Assembly (NCBI GenBank): GCA_036759545.1
Contig: DAIOUL010000064.1
Coordinates: 1 to 14,241, forward strand
Source of the DNA: 66-474 sp036759545
GTDB lineage: Bacteria > Pseudomonadota > Gammaproteobacteria > Xanthomonadales > Rhodanobacteraceae
Direction: 5' to 3'
DNA: 14,241 nucleotides
A model generated the notes under the pieces. The model saw only the letters and a list, made by a program, of their open reading frames with translations. It made no database searches and was not told the origin of the DNA. Each line of letters begins with the position of its first letter. The stretch's first letter is position 1. Below, one piece after another: positions 8,701 to 14,241 of this stretch. The translations under genes and the position numbers were made by a program.

Positions 8701-9467
8701 CTTCGCCGGATGTGGTGATCGTCGATGAAACGCAGCATCAGGCCGCGGTCGGCGAGATGCCGATGCAAGCGGATATCACGGTGAAACTCGGCGATGACGT
8801 TTCAGTGAAGGGCTATGGGCTCGACGGCAAGGTGCACGGCGCGCTGGCAGTGCACGTTCAACCAGAGCAGCCCGCCACCGGCCGCGGCGAAATACAAGTC
8901 AGCGGCACCTATCAGGCTTACGGGCAGACGTTGCAAATCGAGAACGGACGGCTGCTGTTCGCCGGCACGCGGCTGGACAATCCGGGCCTCGACATCCGCG
9001 CCACGCGCAACATCCGCAGCCAGGATGTCACCGTCGGCTTGCAGGTGCGCGGCACCGCGCAGCAGCCGATTCTCACCGTGTTTTCCGATCCATCGATGGA
9101 GCAGGCGCAGGCGTTGTCGTACCTCGTCACCGGCCGGCCGCTGGAATCGCTGAAGAGCGGCGAAGCCGACACGCTCAACACCGCCGCGCAGGCGCTGGGT
9201 GGACTGGCCGGCGACCGGCTTGCGAAATCGATCGGGTCACGCCTGGGACTGGAAGCCGGCGTGTCCAGCAGCGAAGCGCTGGGCGGCAGCGCGTTCACCG
9301 CCGGCAAATACCTTTCGCCGCGACTGTTCCTGAGCTACGGCGTCGGCCTGTTCACGCCCGGACAGGTGATCACCCTGCGCTACACCCTCAACCGCTTCCT
9401 GCAATTCGAGGCGGAGAATGCGACGACGGGCAATCGTGCGAGTTTGAATTACAGAATTGAGAAATAA
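5733..9467 (+). CDS. tamB: TamB, inner-membrane-anchored periplasmic bridging protein
   Basis: 1244 residues against 1259 in E. coli. One N-terminal membrane anchor (about 8-31) is followed by a very long repetitive beta-rich region, then the conserved C-terminal TamB/DUF490 domain (about 900-1244) with the segments SYLVTGRPLESL and LSYGVGLFTPGQV. TamB forms a hydrophobic groove across the periplasm and meets TamA at the outer membrane; AsmA-like relatives carry phospholipids. Cys694 and Cys703 are close together in the periplasmic part and could form a disulfide. The GTG start at 5733 overlaps the tamA TGA by four bases (GTGA), the usual sign of coupled translation. No terminator is evident in the 14 bases after the TAA. 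Confidence 0.95.
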   Translation: MIRARKWFLGIGIAIIALLVLLAIFFAWLLYTPSGLHFALDRGVALMHGQFAYANASGTLAGETTIHDLRYRDDSGDVLRVDSAVIDLQPWALLGRRLHVTRARIDGIDLKLGTSSSSSGSFSLQPPLTMVLDDTLLTRVHLRQAGKPAFAANSLAIAGLWSSDQLLIRQLDLRTPQGGASLNGVVALAPGYSGHGTAHLDWLQNGTRYIADLETQSDGSVALLRARIASPLRADLHATVRLTAGHAWTVALNAPAFDAHVLSFDLPTSIKTLSTDLRGDGDVRGGKLVGKLTVNDRTLLLDPAQFRLDGKTLTLDPLRLRSPQIAGVATATGTVHFDSNPISAALDLQWQGVRLPADLAGQPLATHGALSFNGSAQHYAVDGALSLGPPDRMADLQLKLEGTPQQIALQTLTLVQKNGGLDAHGTIGLQPQLSWKLDAAARKFDPGALLAGWNGALDFALATQGELTQRGPQATLKLHHVAGTLRQRSVAGSEADLRITPDNLLDGTLLLSVGHSRIRAQGQGGARTNATVSIDIATLADWLPQASGALQGQLNVRGAWPKLAVNGQLHGKHLALDARSVHALQLTASIPDISQPGGDFDLSLNGVRASAMDFDAVHLDAHGTAASHRLQLDARGPQLSAALALQGSWNKKSKSWSGTLHDLHFTPQGLPEWRQQQPASLTWRNGAASLSQLCLSAGEPNLCVAADRKADGTLTARYQLQRLPMQLLATLASSTEPLRAGGQLSGSGSMTLRGDGSIDGNATLQASPGSIAFASTPDNTLLSWTGLNIDANANGQSQHVRLQGNLSDGGSITGDVALNGAQHSLSGHVSADLRSLAFLEALSTEIANVRGTLGGTLTLGGTLAAPQFAGQIQTQNFAAELPRAGLKLHDGRFAIAGDAQGTLRIDGQIASGNGVLHIAGNTGISANAPLSLTIRGDNVLVADIPAAHVIASPDLRIGRAQGIYTLTGTLGIPRAKIEVEKLPGQGPAKASPDVVIVDETQHQAAVGEMPMQADITVKLGDDVSVKGYGLDGKVHGALAVHVQPEQPATGRGEIQVSGTYQAYGQTLQIENGRLLFAGTRLDNPGLDIRATRNIRSQDVTVGLQVRGTAQQPILTVFSDPSMEQAQALSYLVTGRPLESLKSGEADTLNTAAQALGGLAGDRLAKSIGSRLGLEAGVSSSEALGGSAFTAGKYLSPRLFLSYGVGLFTPGQVITLRYTLNRFLQFEAENATTGNRASLNYRIEK

Positions 9468-9481
9468 CTGGCTGTCCGCCC

Positions 9482-9820
9482 TTATTCCGTTGCTTTTCTT
9501 TTTGAAAATATCTTTTCAATAATAAATGGCAAAAAATACCACCAAATGGTGCCTATCACTCCATGTAAAAGATGTGGAAAGTACAATATGTTTGCGGTCC
9601 ATGGATAAATATCTTCTATAGAGTTTGCCCATTCAAGGTATGGTCGGCTCGGTAATAGATAGGCGAGCGACCAAGGCAGATCGATCGGAAACCAAAGTGC
9701 CCAGATCATGGGCGCTTGTCCGTCTGTGGACGTCGAAACTAGCCATGCCGTATACAACACACCTATGAGGTGTGTCGTCGCGAATGCTCCTCCTAAAAAG
9801 TGAGATTTTTTGGATCTCAT
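9482..9820 (-). CDS. small low-GC multi-pass membrane protein, function unknown
   Basis: 112 residues from ATG at 9820, convergent with tamB. Three hydrophobic segments (about 8-30, 38-57 and 76-101) suggest an inner-membrane protein with a basic C terminus (KIFSKRKATE). The motif HGVIGTIWWYFLP near the end recalls small uncharacterised membrane proteins of other gammaproteobacteria, but I assign no function. Hand counting gives about 43% GC, with only 25% in 9481-9540, far below the flanking genes, and codon use is correspondingly AT-rich. This points to recent arrival from another source. No Shine-Dalgarno precedes the ATG; the only strong one, AGGAGG (minus strand, 9794-9789), lies inside the coding region about codons 10-11. 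No integrase, transposase or clear attachment repeats are seen. Confidence 0.65.
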   Translation of the reverse strand: MRSKKSHFLGGAFATTHLIGVLYTAWLVSTSTDGQAPMIWALWFPIDLPWSLAYLLPSRPYLEWANSIEDIYPWTANILYFPHLLHGVIGTIWWYFLPFIIEKIFSKRKATE

Positions 9821-9848
9821 TTCGATGAAGCCAAGGGCAAGTTAAGGG

Positions 9849-9866
9849 TTGGGCTTCGGAGCCCAA
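9849..9866 (-). terminator. stem-loop after purK, weak terminator candidate
   Basis: ttgggct (9849-9855) pairs perfectly with agcccaa (9860-9866) around a four-base loop, starting six bases beyond the purK stop. No T-run follows on the minus strand, so termination may be inefficient or need Rho. It lies in the 52-bp spacer between purK and the low-GC gene, so read-through from purEK could transcribe that gene. Confidence 0.35.
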
Positions 9867-9872
9867 ACTACT

Positions 9873-11015
9873 TCATTTGCTATGACGCAACGCCTCGATT
9901 GCCGGCTGCACCTGCTCTCGCCTTCCTAGCGCCTCACCGATTCTCTGCAACGCCTTCGACAGCGTTTCATCATCTTTCGCGCGAATAGTCGCATGCCCGA
10001 CCTTGCGCCCTGCCCGCGGGGATTTGCCGTAGTCGTGCCAGTGCGCGTCGGGTTCGCGCAGGATCGCGTTGGCGTCCGGCAGTTCGCCGATCCAGTTGAG
10101 CATGCAAGCGCGGCCGAGCGCAGACGTGTCGCCCAGCGGCAGGCCCAGCACCGCGCGCACGTGGTTCTCGAATTGCGAAGTGACAGCGCCTTCGATGGTC
10201 CAGTGGCCGGAGTTGTGCACGCGCGGCGCCATTTCGTTGCCAAGCAATTCGCCTTTGTGGACGAACAGCTCCAGCGCAAACACGCCGACGTAGTCGAGCT
10301 TTTCCGCGATCGTCTTTGCGTGAGCGAACGCCGCGCGCGCGATGTTCTCGTCCACTTGTGCCGGCGCCAGGCTCGCTGAGAGAATTCCATCCGAATGCCA
10401 GTTGCGCGTCAGCGGCCAGGTGCGGAAATCGCCGTCGCGTCCGCGTACCGCGATCACCGACACTTCGCATTCGAACGGCACGAAAGCTTCCAGGATCAGT
10501 CCGTGCGAGTTGGAACCCAGCGCCTGCCACGCGGCATCCGCATCATTGGCGGATTTCAAGCGAAACTGGCCCTTGCCGTCGTAACCCAGTCTGCGCGTTT
10601 TCAGGATCGCCGGGGAGCCGACCATGCGCAGCGCGGCATCCAGATCTTCGCGCGTGTCCACCGGCGCGAAGGTTGGCGTGCCGAGACCGCATTCGCGGAA
10701 CAGCGTTTTCTCGGCCAGCCGGTCCTGCGCGGTGGCCAGCGCGCGCGGATTGGGGAACACCTGCGTGCGCTGCGTCAACCACTGCGCGGTTTCCGCCGGC
10801 ACGTTCTCGAAATCGAAGGTGGCGACGTCGATCTCGCGCGCGAATTTTTCCAGCGCGGCGAAATCGCGCCAGTCGGCGGGTATCAGCGGCGCGACCTGGC
10901 CCGCGCAGGCGTCGTCGGCGCTGTCCACCACTTTGAATTGCACGCCCAGCGGCGCGCCGGCCAGCACCAGCATGCGCGCGAGCTGGCCGCCTCCGAGGAT
11001 GCCGATGGTTCCCAT
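9873..11015 (-). CDS. purK: N5-carboxyaminoimidazole ribonucleotide synthase PurK
   Basis: Cytoplasmic ATP-grasp enzyme of purine synthesis. It uses ATP and bicarbonate to turn 5-aminoimidazole ribonucleotide (AIR) into N5-CAIR, which PurE then rearranges. The 380 residues contain the N-terminal nucleotide-fold loop GILGGGQLARM (about 5-15), the ATP-grasp strand and loop ILKTRRLGYDGKGQ (about 137-150), and the metal/phosphate-binding signature NEMAPRVHNSGHW (260-272). A TTG one codon upstream (11018) is a possible start, but ATG at 11015 is preferred because it overlaps the purE stop as TGATG, typical of stop-restart coupling. An AAGGCGG run inside the end of purE may serve as ribosome binding site. 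Complete and normal in length. Confidence 0.96.
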   Translation of the reverse strand: MGTIGILGGGQLARMLVLAGAPLGVQFKVVDSADDACAGQVAPLIPADWRDFAALEKFAREIDVATFDFENVPAETAQWLTQRTQVFPNPRALATAQDRLAEKTLFRECGLGTPTFAPVDTREDLDAALRMVGSPAILKTRRLGYDGKGQFRLKSANDADAAWQALGSNSHGLILEAFVPFECEVSVIAVRGRDGDFRTWPLTRNWHSDGILSASLAPAQVDENIARAAFAHAKTIAEKLDYVGVFALELFVHKGELLGNEMAPRVHNSGHWTIEGAVTSQFENHVRAVLGLPLGDTSALGRACMLNWIGELPDANAILREPDAHWHDYGKSPRAGRKVGHATIRAKDDETLSKALQRIGEALGRREQVQPAIEALRHSK

Positions 11016-11530
11016 CAACGCTTCGCCGCCTTGCGCGGATCGGGATTTTCCAGCACATCCGCAGTCTGTTTCGCGCGATATTTTTCCAGCGCTTTCGCAA
11101 CCTTCGCATCATTCAACGCGATGATCGCCGCGGCCAGCAATGCCGCATTGATCGCGCCGGCCTTGCCGATGGCCAATGTGCCGACCGGAATGCCCGCCGG
11201 CATCTGCGCGATCGAGAGCAGCGAATCCAGTCCTTTCAGCGCCTTCGATTCCACCGGCACGCCCAGCACCGGCACGCGCGTCTTCGCGGCCAGCATTCCG
11301 GGCAGGTGCGCGGCGCCGCCGGCGCCGGCGATGATCGCCTGCAGGCCACGCTTCGCCGCGTTTTCGGCGTAGGCGAACAGCTTGTCCGGCGTGCGGTGCG
11401 CGGACACCACTTCGATTTCGTGCGCGATGCCGAATTGTTCCAGCACCTCCGCCGCGTGCTGCAGGGTTTCCCAGTCCGAACGCGAGCCCATCACCACGCC
11501 GACGGCCGGCGCGCGCCTTGCGTTTTTCAT
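11015..11530 (-). CDS. purE: N5-CAIR mutase PurE, class I
   Basis: 171-residue cytoplasmic enzyme that moves the carboxylate of N5-CAIR to carbon 4, giving CAIR for the next purine step. Hallmarks of class I are all present: GVVMGSRSDW (11-20), SAHRTP with His45, AGAGGAAHLPGM with His75, and GIPVGTLAIGKAGAINAALL. The C-terminal VLENPDPR also matches E. coli PurE. Class I enzymes work with PurK, which lies directly downstream with a one-base overlap, so the pair is a two-gene operon. Start ATG at 11530; a candidate promoter lies about 24 bp upstream. I saw no PurR-type operator (ACGCAAACGTTTGCGT-like) in the leader. Confidence 0.97.
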   Translation of the reverse strand: MKNARRAPAVGVVMGSRSDWETLQHAAEVLEQFGIAHEIEVVSAHRTPDKLFAYAENAAKRGLQAIIAGAGGAAHLPGMLAAKTRVPVLGVPVESKALKGLDSLLSIAQMPAGIPVGTLAIGKAGAINAALLAAAIIALNDAKVAKALEKYRAKQTADVLENPDPRKAAKR

Positions 11531-11553
11531 GGCCGGATAACCCCAAAACGGTT

Positions 11554-11582
11554 ATTGTACGGGCGCCGGGCCGCGCCCGAAA
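11554..11582 (-). promoter_or_regulatory. candidate promoter for purEK
   Basis: On the minus strand TACAAT (11559-11554) is a good -10 box, with a poor -35 candidate TTTCGG (11582-11577) 17 bp upstream. A 6-bp inverted repeat, gggcgc (11561-11566) and gcgccc (11573-11578), lies across the spacer and the edge of the -35 box and could be an operator, although in GC-rich DNA it may be chance. The transcript leader would be only about 16-20 nt. Confidence 0.35.
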
Positions 11583-11607
11583 CCCGAAGCCCAGGAGTTG
11601 AATACCC

Positions 11608-12029
11608 GTGGACAAGCGGCTGCTCGATATCCTCTGCGATCCCGTCAGCAAGACCCCGCTGCGCATGCTCAATGCCAACGAGCTGACGGCGTTGAACCGC
11701 GCAGTCGAGGCGGGCTCGCTGGATACGGTCGCCGGCGAGAAGGTCAAGGCGCCGCTGCAGGCCGGTCTGATCACGGTGGACGGCAAGGTGGTCTACCGCA
11801 TCGAGGACGACATCCCGGTGATGCTGCCGGACGAGGNNNNNNNNNNNNNNNNNNNNNNNNNNNNNNNNNNNNNNNNNNNNNNNNNNNNNNNNNNNNNNNN
11901 NNNNNNNNNNNNNNNNNNNNNNNNNNNNNNNNNNNNGGCAAGGTGGTCTACCGCATCGAGGACGACATCCCGGTGATGCTGCCGGACGAGGGCATCGGTA
12001 CGCTGCAGCTCAACGACTTTCCCCGCTGA
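11608..12029 (+). CDS. Trm112-like (YcaR/DUF343 family) small protein, split by an assembly gap
   Basis: GTG start at 11608 with AGGAG (11593-11597) ten bases upstream. The N terminus MDKRLLDILCDPV matches the Trm112/YcaR family of small zinc-ribbon-like proteins, whose bacterial role is unclear; eukaryotic Trm112 activates methyltransferases. As written, 100 Ns (11837-11936) interrupt it and the frame does not continue. The 55 bases before the gap are repeated exactly after it. Merging the two copies gives an uninterrupted 88-residue protein ending NDFPR at the TGA 12027-12029, a sensible length for the long form of the family. The usual CPxC zinc motif is degraded: Cys10 remains, but the partner position is Ser (CDPVS). 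It is divergent from purE. Confidence 0.85.
11782..11836 (+). repeat. left copy of the 55-bp duplication at the gap
   Basis: These 55 bases (starting ggcaaggtgg, ending gccggacgagg) end exactly at the first N and recur base for base right after the last N. They encode residues 59-76 of the Trm112-like protein plus one base. The exact abutment on both gap edges indicates overlapping contig ends, not a biological repeat. Confidence 0.95.
11837..11936. other. scaffold gap of 100 N
   Basis: Exactly 100 undetermined bases, the customary placeholder for a join of unknown length. Because both flanks carry the same 55 bases, the true distance is probably negative (an overlap of 55) and no sequence is missing. 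Confidence 0.97.
11937..11991 (+). repeat. right copy of the 55-bp duplication at the gap
   Basis: Identical to 11782-11836 and begins at the first base after the gap. Downstream of it the reading frame proceeds GIGTLQLNDFPR and stop, which completes the left-hand copy's frame when the two are merged. Confidence 0.95.
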
Positions 12030-12115
12030 ACGACATTCCATCGATCCGTGACGGCCATCACGACCCGGCTACATACCTCCGCCATACTTCGCCAACTGCA
12101 ACCCGGCTCACCGCC

Positions 12116-14241
12116 ATGACCACACCACAGAACGATCCGCGCTCCGAACCGGGCAAGGTGGTGGAACTGGCCGGCCGCGGCGATCCGCGCAACGAGCGCG
12201 TGGGCGAACTGCTGGGTGCGGTGCGTGCGCTGACCCTGAAGCGCAGCCACGAACTCGCGACCAACCTGCTCGACAACGTCGACGACGCGCTGTTCGATCT
12301 CGCCGAAAAAGCCGAGAGCAACGCCGCGCAGACGCAGTATTTCGACGGCATGCGCGAAGCGCGCAAGAAGCGTCCGTTGCTGGAACGCTTGTTCGGCGAG
12401 GAAGTCTCGCGCGGCTTCAGCGAATTCGCGATGGGCCGGCCGCGCTCGCGGGCGGAAACTTCCGACTCCGCAGCCGCCGCCGCGCGCAGCGGGCAGTTGT
12501 CGCTGGTGGACGACAGCGAACTGGAAGAATCGCTGGCGGTCGCCAGCATGGTGTCCAAGGCCGACGGCCGTCTTTCCGGCGCACTGCACGCCTTGAATCA
12601 GCGGCTCGCGGTGATCTGTGGCGGACACCGGATCGACGACGGCAACAATCCGCTCGGCCCGGCGGCGCTGGCGCATGCGTTCCGCGCCGCGCTGCGCGAA
12701 ATGGACGTGGACATCAAGGTCCGATTGATCATCCTGAAGTTGTTCGAGCGCTACGTGCTGGCCGGCCTGGATGCGCTTTACCACGAGGTGAACACCCTGC
12801 TGATGCAGGCGGGCGTGCTGCCGCATCTTCGCTACACGTTCGCGCGCGCACCGGGCGAAGCGGCGGAAACGAGTGTGCCGGAAGCGCACGCCGGTGTCGT
12901 CGCGGCCGCGTCGGCCGCGGTGCTGGCCGACGAATCTGCCGGTCTGCACGCGGAGCTGATGCACACCCTCACCGCGCTGCTGGCCGCGCGCCGCCAGGGC
13001 CGCGCCTCCGACACGATGTCCGCCGGCGCTGCGGTCACTTCGCTGACGCCCGCGGAACTGCTCGGTGCACTCACCCTGTTGCAGGGAGAAGCCGCACCGC
13101 TGCCGGCACAACCGGTGCCGCTGGCGACCGACGAAGCCGCGCACATGGTGCAGCGCTTGAAAGACGAGTTGATGAACCAGATCCGCCGTCTGTCCGGCGA
13201 ATCGCGCAGCCATGTTTCCGGCGCCGACGAGGACACGATCGATCTGGTCGGCATGCTGTTCGAATACATCCTGCAGGACCGCACCATCCCCGCGCCGATG
13301 CAGGTGCTGCTGGCGCGCCTGCAGATTCCCTATCTGAAGGTGGCGATCCTCGATCGGCGCATGTTCGCGCATGCTTCGCATCCGGCGCGGCGGTTGCTCG
13401 ATCTGCTGGCCGATACCGCCAAGGGCTGGTCGGAAGAATCCGATCGCGACCGCCGCCTGTACGACAAGACCAAGGGCGTGGTCGAAGCGCTGCTTTCCGA
13501 TTTCGACGATGACATCGGCGTGTTCGATCGCCAGCTCGCCGATTTTACCGCGTTCGTCGAGAACAATCGCAAGCGTGCCGATCTGGCCGAGCAGCGCGCC
13601 GCCGAAGCCGCTCGCGGCCGTGAACGTCTGCAGGAAGCACGACGCCGCGCGGCGCGCGAAATTGTCACACGCATGGAAGGTCATCCGTTGCCGGCGCTGC
13701 TGCAGGGCGTGCTGACGCGCCCGTGGGCGAATTACCTGGTGCTGGTATTGCTGCGCCAAGGCGAGCAGTCGCAGGAATTCCATGGCGCCTTGCGCTTCGT
13801 GGACGAATTCGTGGAGAGCGCGCAAACGCCGCAGGACGAACACGAGCGCGCACTGCTGCGCGAGCGTCTGCCGTGGCTGGAGAAAACCTTGCGGCAGGGA
13901 TTGACCACGGTGGCGTTCCAGGAACCGGATCTGCGCCGCCTGCTGGACGAGTTGCAGGAATTCTGGCGCCGCCAGCTCGGTGAAGTGCCCGTCTCCGCGG
14001 CGCCTGCGGAAATCCAGATCGTGGAGCCTTTGCCCGCTGCGGAGGGCGTGGCCGAGATCCTGGGCGAAGAGGCCGCCGAACCGGCGGCGGAAGAAGCGCC
14101 GCCGGCGGACGATGCGGAATCGCTGCAAGCCGTGCGCGCACTGAAGGTCGGGGCGTGGATCGAGTTCATCGACGAGGCGGGCACGCGCGAACGCGCCAAG
14201 CTGTCGTGGATCAGCCCGATCAGCGGCAAATACCTGTTCGT
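12116..14241 (+). CDS. DUF1631 family protein, 3' end beyond the window
   Basis: A continuous frame of 708 codons from ATG 12116 to the window edge with no stop. It matches the DUF1631 family (once loosely annotated as thymidine phosphorylase without good reason). Family features seen: LSLVDDSELEESLAV (128-142), NPLGPAALAHAF and a helical body with LFERYVL and LYHEVNTLLMQAGVLP. A charged, probably coiled-coil stretch lies at about 475-520. An acidic Ala/Glu/Pro linker (about 630-668) follows, then a C-terminal beta domain opening LQAVRALKVGAWIEF and reaching LSWISPISGKYLFV, which looks like a PilZ-like barrel. No signal peptide or membrane segment, so probably cytoplasmic. Function unknown; a signalling role is inference. 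It lies 86 bp after the Trm112-like gene with no clear Shine-Dalgarno. Confidence 0.9.
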   Translation, partial: MTTPQNDPRSEPGKVVELAGRGDPRNERVGELLGAVRALTLKRSHELATNLLDNVDDALFDLAEKAESNAAQTQYFDGMREARKKRPLLERLFGEEVSRGFSEFAMGRPRSRAETSDSAAAAARSGQLSLVDDSELEESLAVASMVSKADGRLSGALHALNQRLAVICGGHRIDDGNNPLGPAALAHAFRAALREMDVDIKVRLIILKLFERYVLAGLDALYHEVNTLLMQAGVLPHLRYTFARAPGEAAETSVPEAHAGVVAAASAAVLADESAGLHAELMHTLTALLAARRQGRASDTMSAGAAVTSLTPAELLGALTLLQGEAAPLPAQPVPLATDEAAHMVQRLKDELMNQIRRLSGESRSHVSGADEDTIDLVGMLFEYILQDRTIPAPMQVLLARLQIPYLKVAILDRRMFAHASHPARRLLDLLADTAKGWSEESDRDRRLYDKTKGVVEALLSDFDDDIGVFDRQLADFTAFVENNRKRADLAEQRAAEAARGRERLQEARRRAAREIVTRMEGHPLPALLQGVLTRPWANYLVLVLLRQGEQSQEFHGALRFVDEFVESAQTPQDEHERALLRERLPWLEKTLRQGLTTVAFQEPDLRRLLDELQEFWRRQLGEVPVSAAPAEIQIVEPLPAAEGVAEILGEEAAEPAAEEAPPADDAESLQAVRALKVGAWIEFIDEAGTRERAKLSWISPISGKYLF

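Noticed and set aside
9468..9872. Integron cassette around the low-GC gene
   Set aside because: GTTGGGC at 9848-9854 and GCCCAAA at 9861-9867 recall attC core sites, but the hairpin is only 18 bases, one core base differs, no matching site is seen at the other end, and no integrase is present.
11531..11607. PurR operator before purE
   Set aside because: No ACGCAAACGTTTGCGT-like palindrome is present; only a GC-rich inverted repeat is seen.
11782..11991. A genuine tandem duplication inside the Trm112-like gene
   Set aside because: The copies are identical, abut both gap edges exactly, and merging them gives a normal-length gene, so overlapping contig ends explain them better.
11948..14128. 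726-codon minus-strand frame spanning the right end
   Set aside because: The plus strand encodes a recognisable DUF1631 protein through the same bases. The minus frame is Arg/Gln/His-rich with low complexity and runs into the gap flank.

Overview
The window reads as core chromosome of a GC-rich gammaproteobacterium. The order Lysobacterales (Xanthomonadales), perhaps near Rhodanobacteraceae, is my best guess. It rests on the long Trm112-like protein, a NdvB-type glucan synthase, the DUF1631 protein and a dispersed palindromic repeat of the GTCATTCCGG...GAAA...CCGG kind. The placement is inferred from gene style and was not tested by any search. A 100-N scaffold gap at 11837-11936 shows that this is a draft assembly.

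Layout. At the left edge are the first eight codons of a minus-strand gene, divergent from sodB (120-698, iron superoxide dismutase). Positions 699-1275 hold no credible gene. They contain a dense run of stem-loops made of dispersed repeats and end in a terminator-like hairpin. Next comes a tight plus-strand cluster. Its first gene is a membrane glucan synthase with a periplasmic GH17 domain fused to a processive GT2 domain (1276-3963). It is followed after 6 nt by tamA (3970-5736), which overlaps tamB (5733-9467) by 4 nt. After tamB, on the minus strand, lies a low-GC small membrane protein gene of unknown function (9482-9820). Then purK and purE (9873-11530) form a minus-strand pair overlapping by one base (TGATG). 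Divergent from purE is a Trm112-like gene (11608-12029), interrupted by the N gap. The window closes with most of a DUF1631 protein (12116 to the right edge).

How the genes work together. PurE and PurK carry out consecutive steps of purine synthesis (AIR to N5-CAIR to CAIR). TamA and TamB form one envelope machine: an outer-membrane Omp85 barrel and an inner-membrane-anchored, periplasm-spanning partner. The glucan synthase upstream is probably co-transcribed with them, so the cluster may link periplasmic glucan production to outer-membrane biogenesis. That link is inference.

Most notable points: the hairpin array at 730-957; the synthase-tamA-tamB linkage with a possible attenuator in front; the AT-rich orphan gene after tamB; and an exact 55-bp duplication flanking the N gap. 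Collapsing that duplication restores an intact 88-residue gene, so the gap is almost certainly artificial. I found no clear evidence of a wholly new defence or mobile system here.
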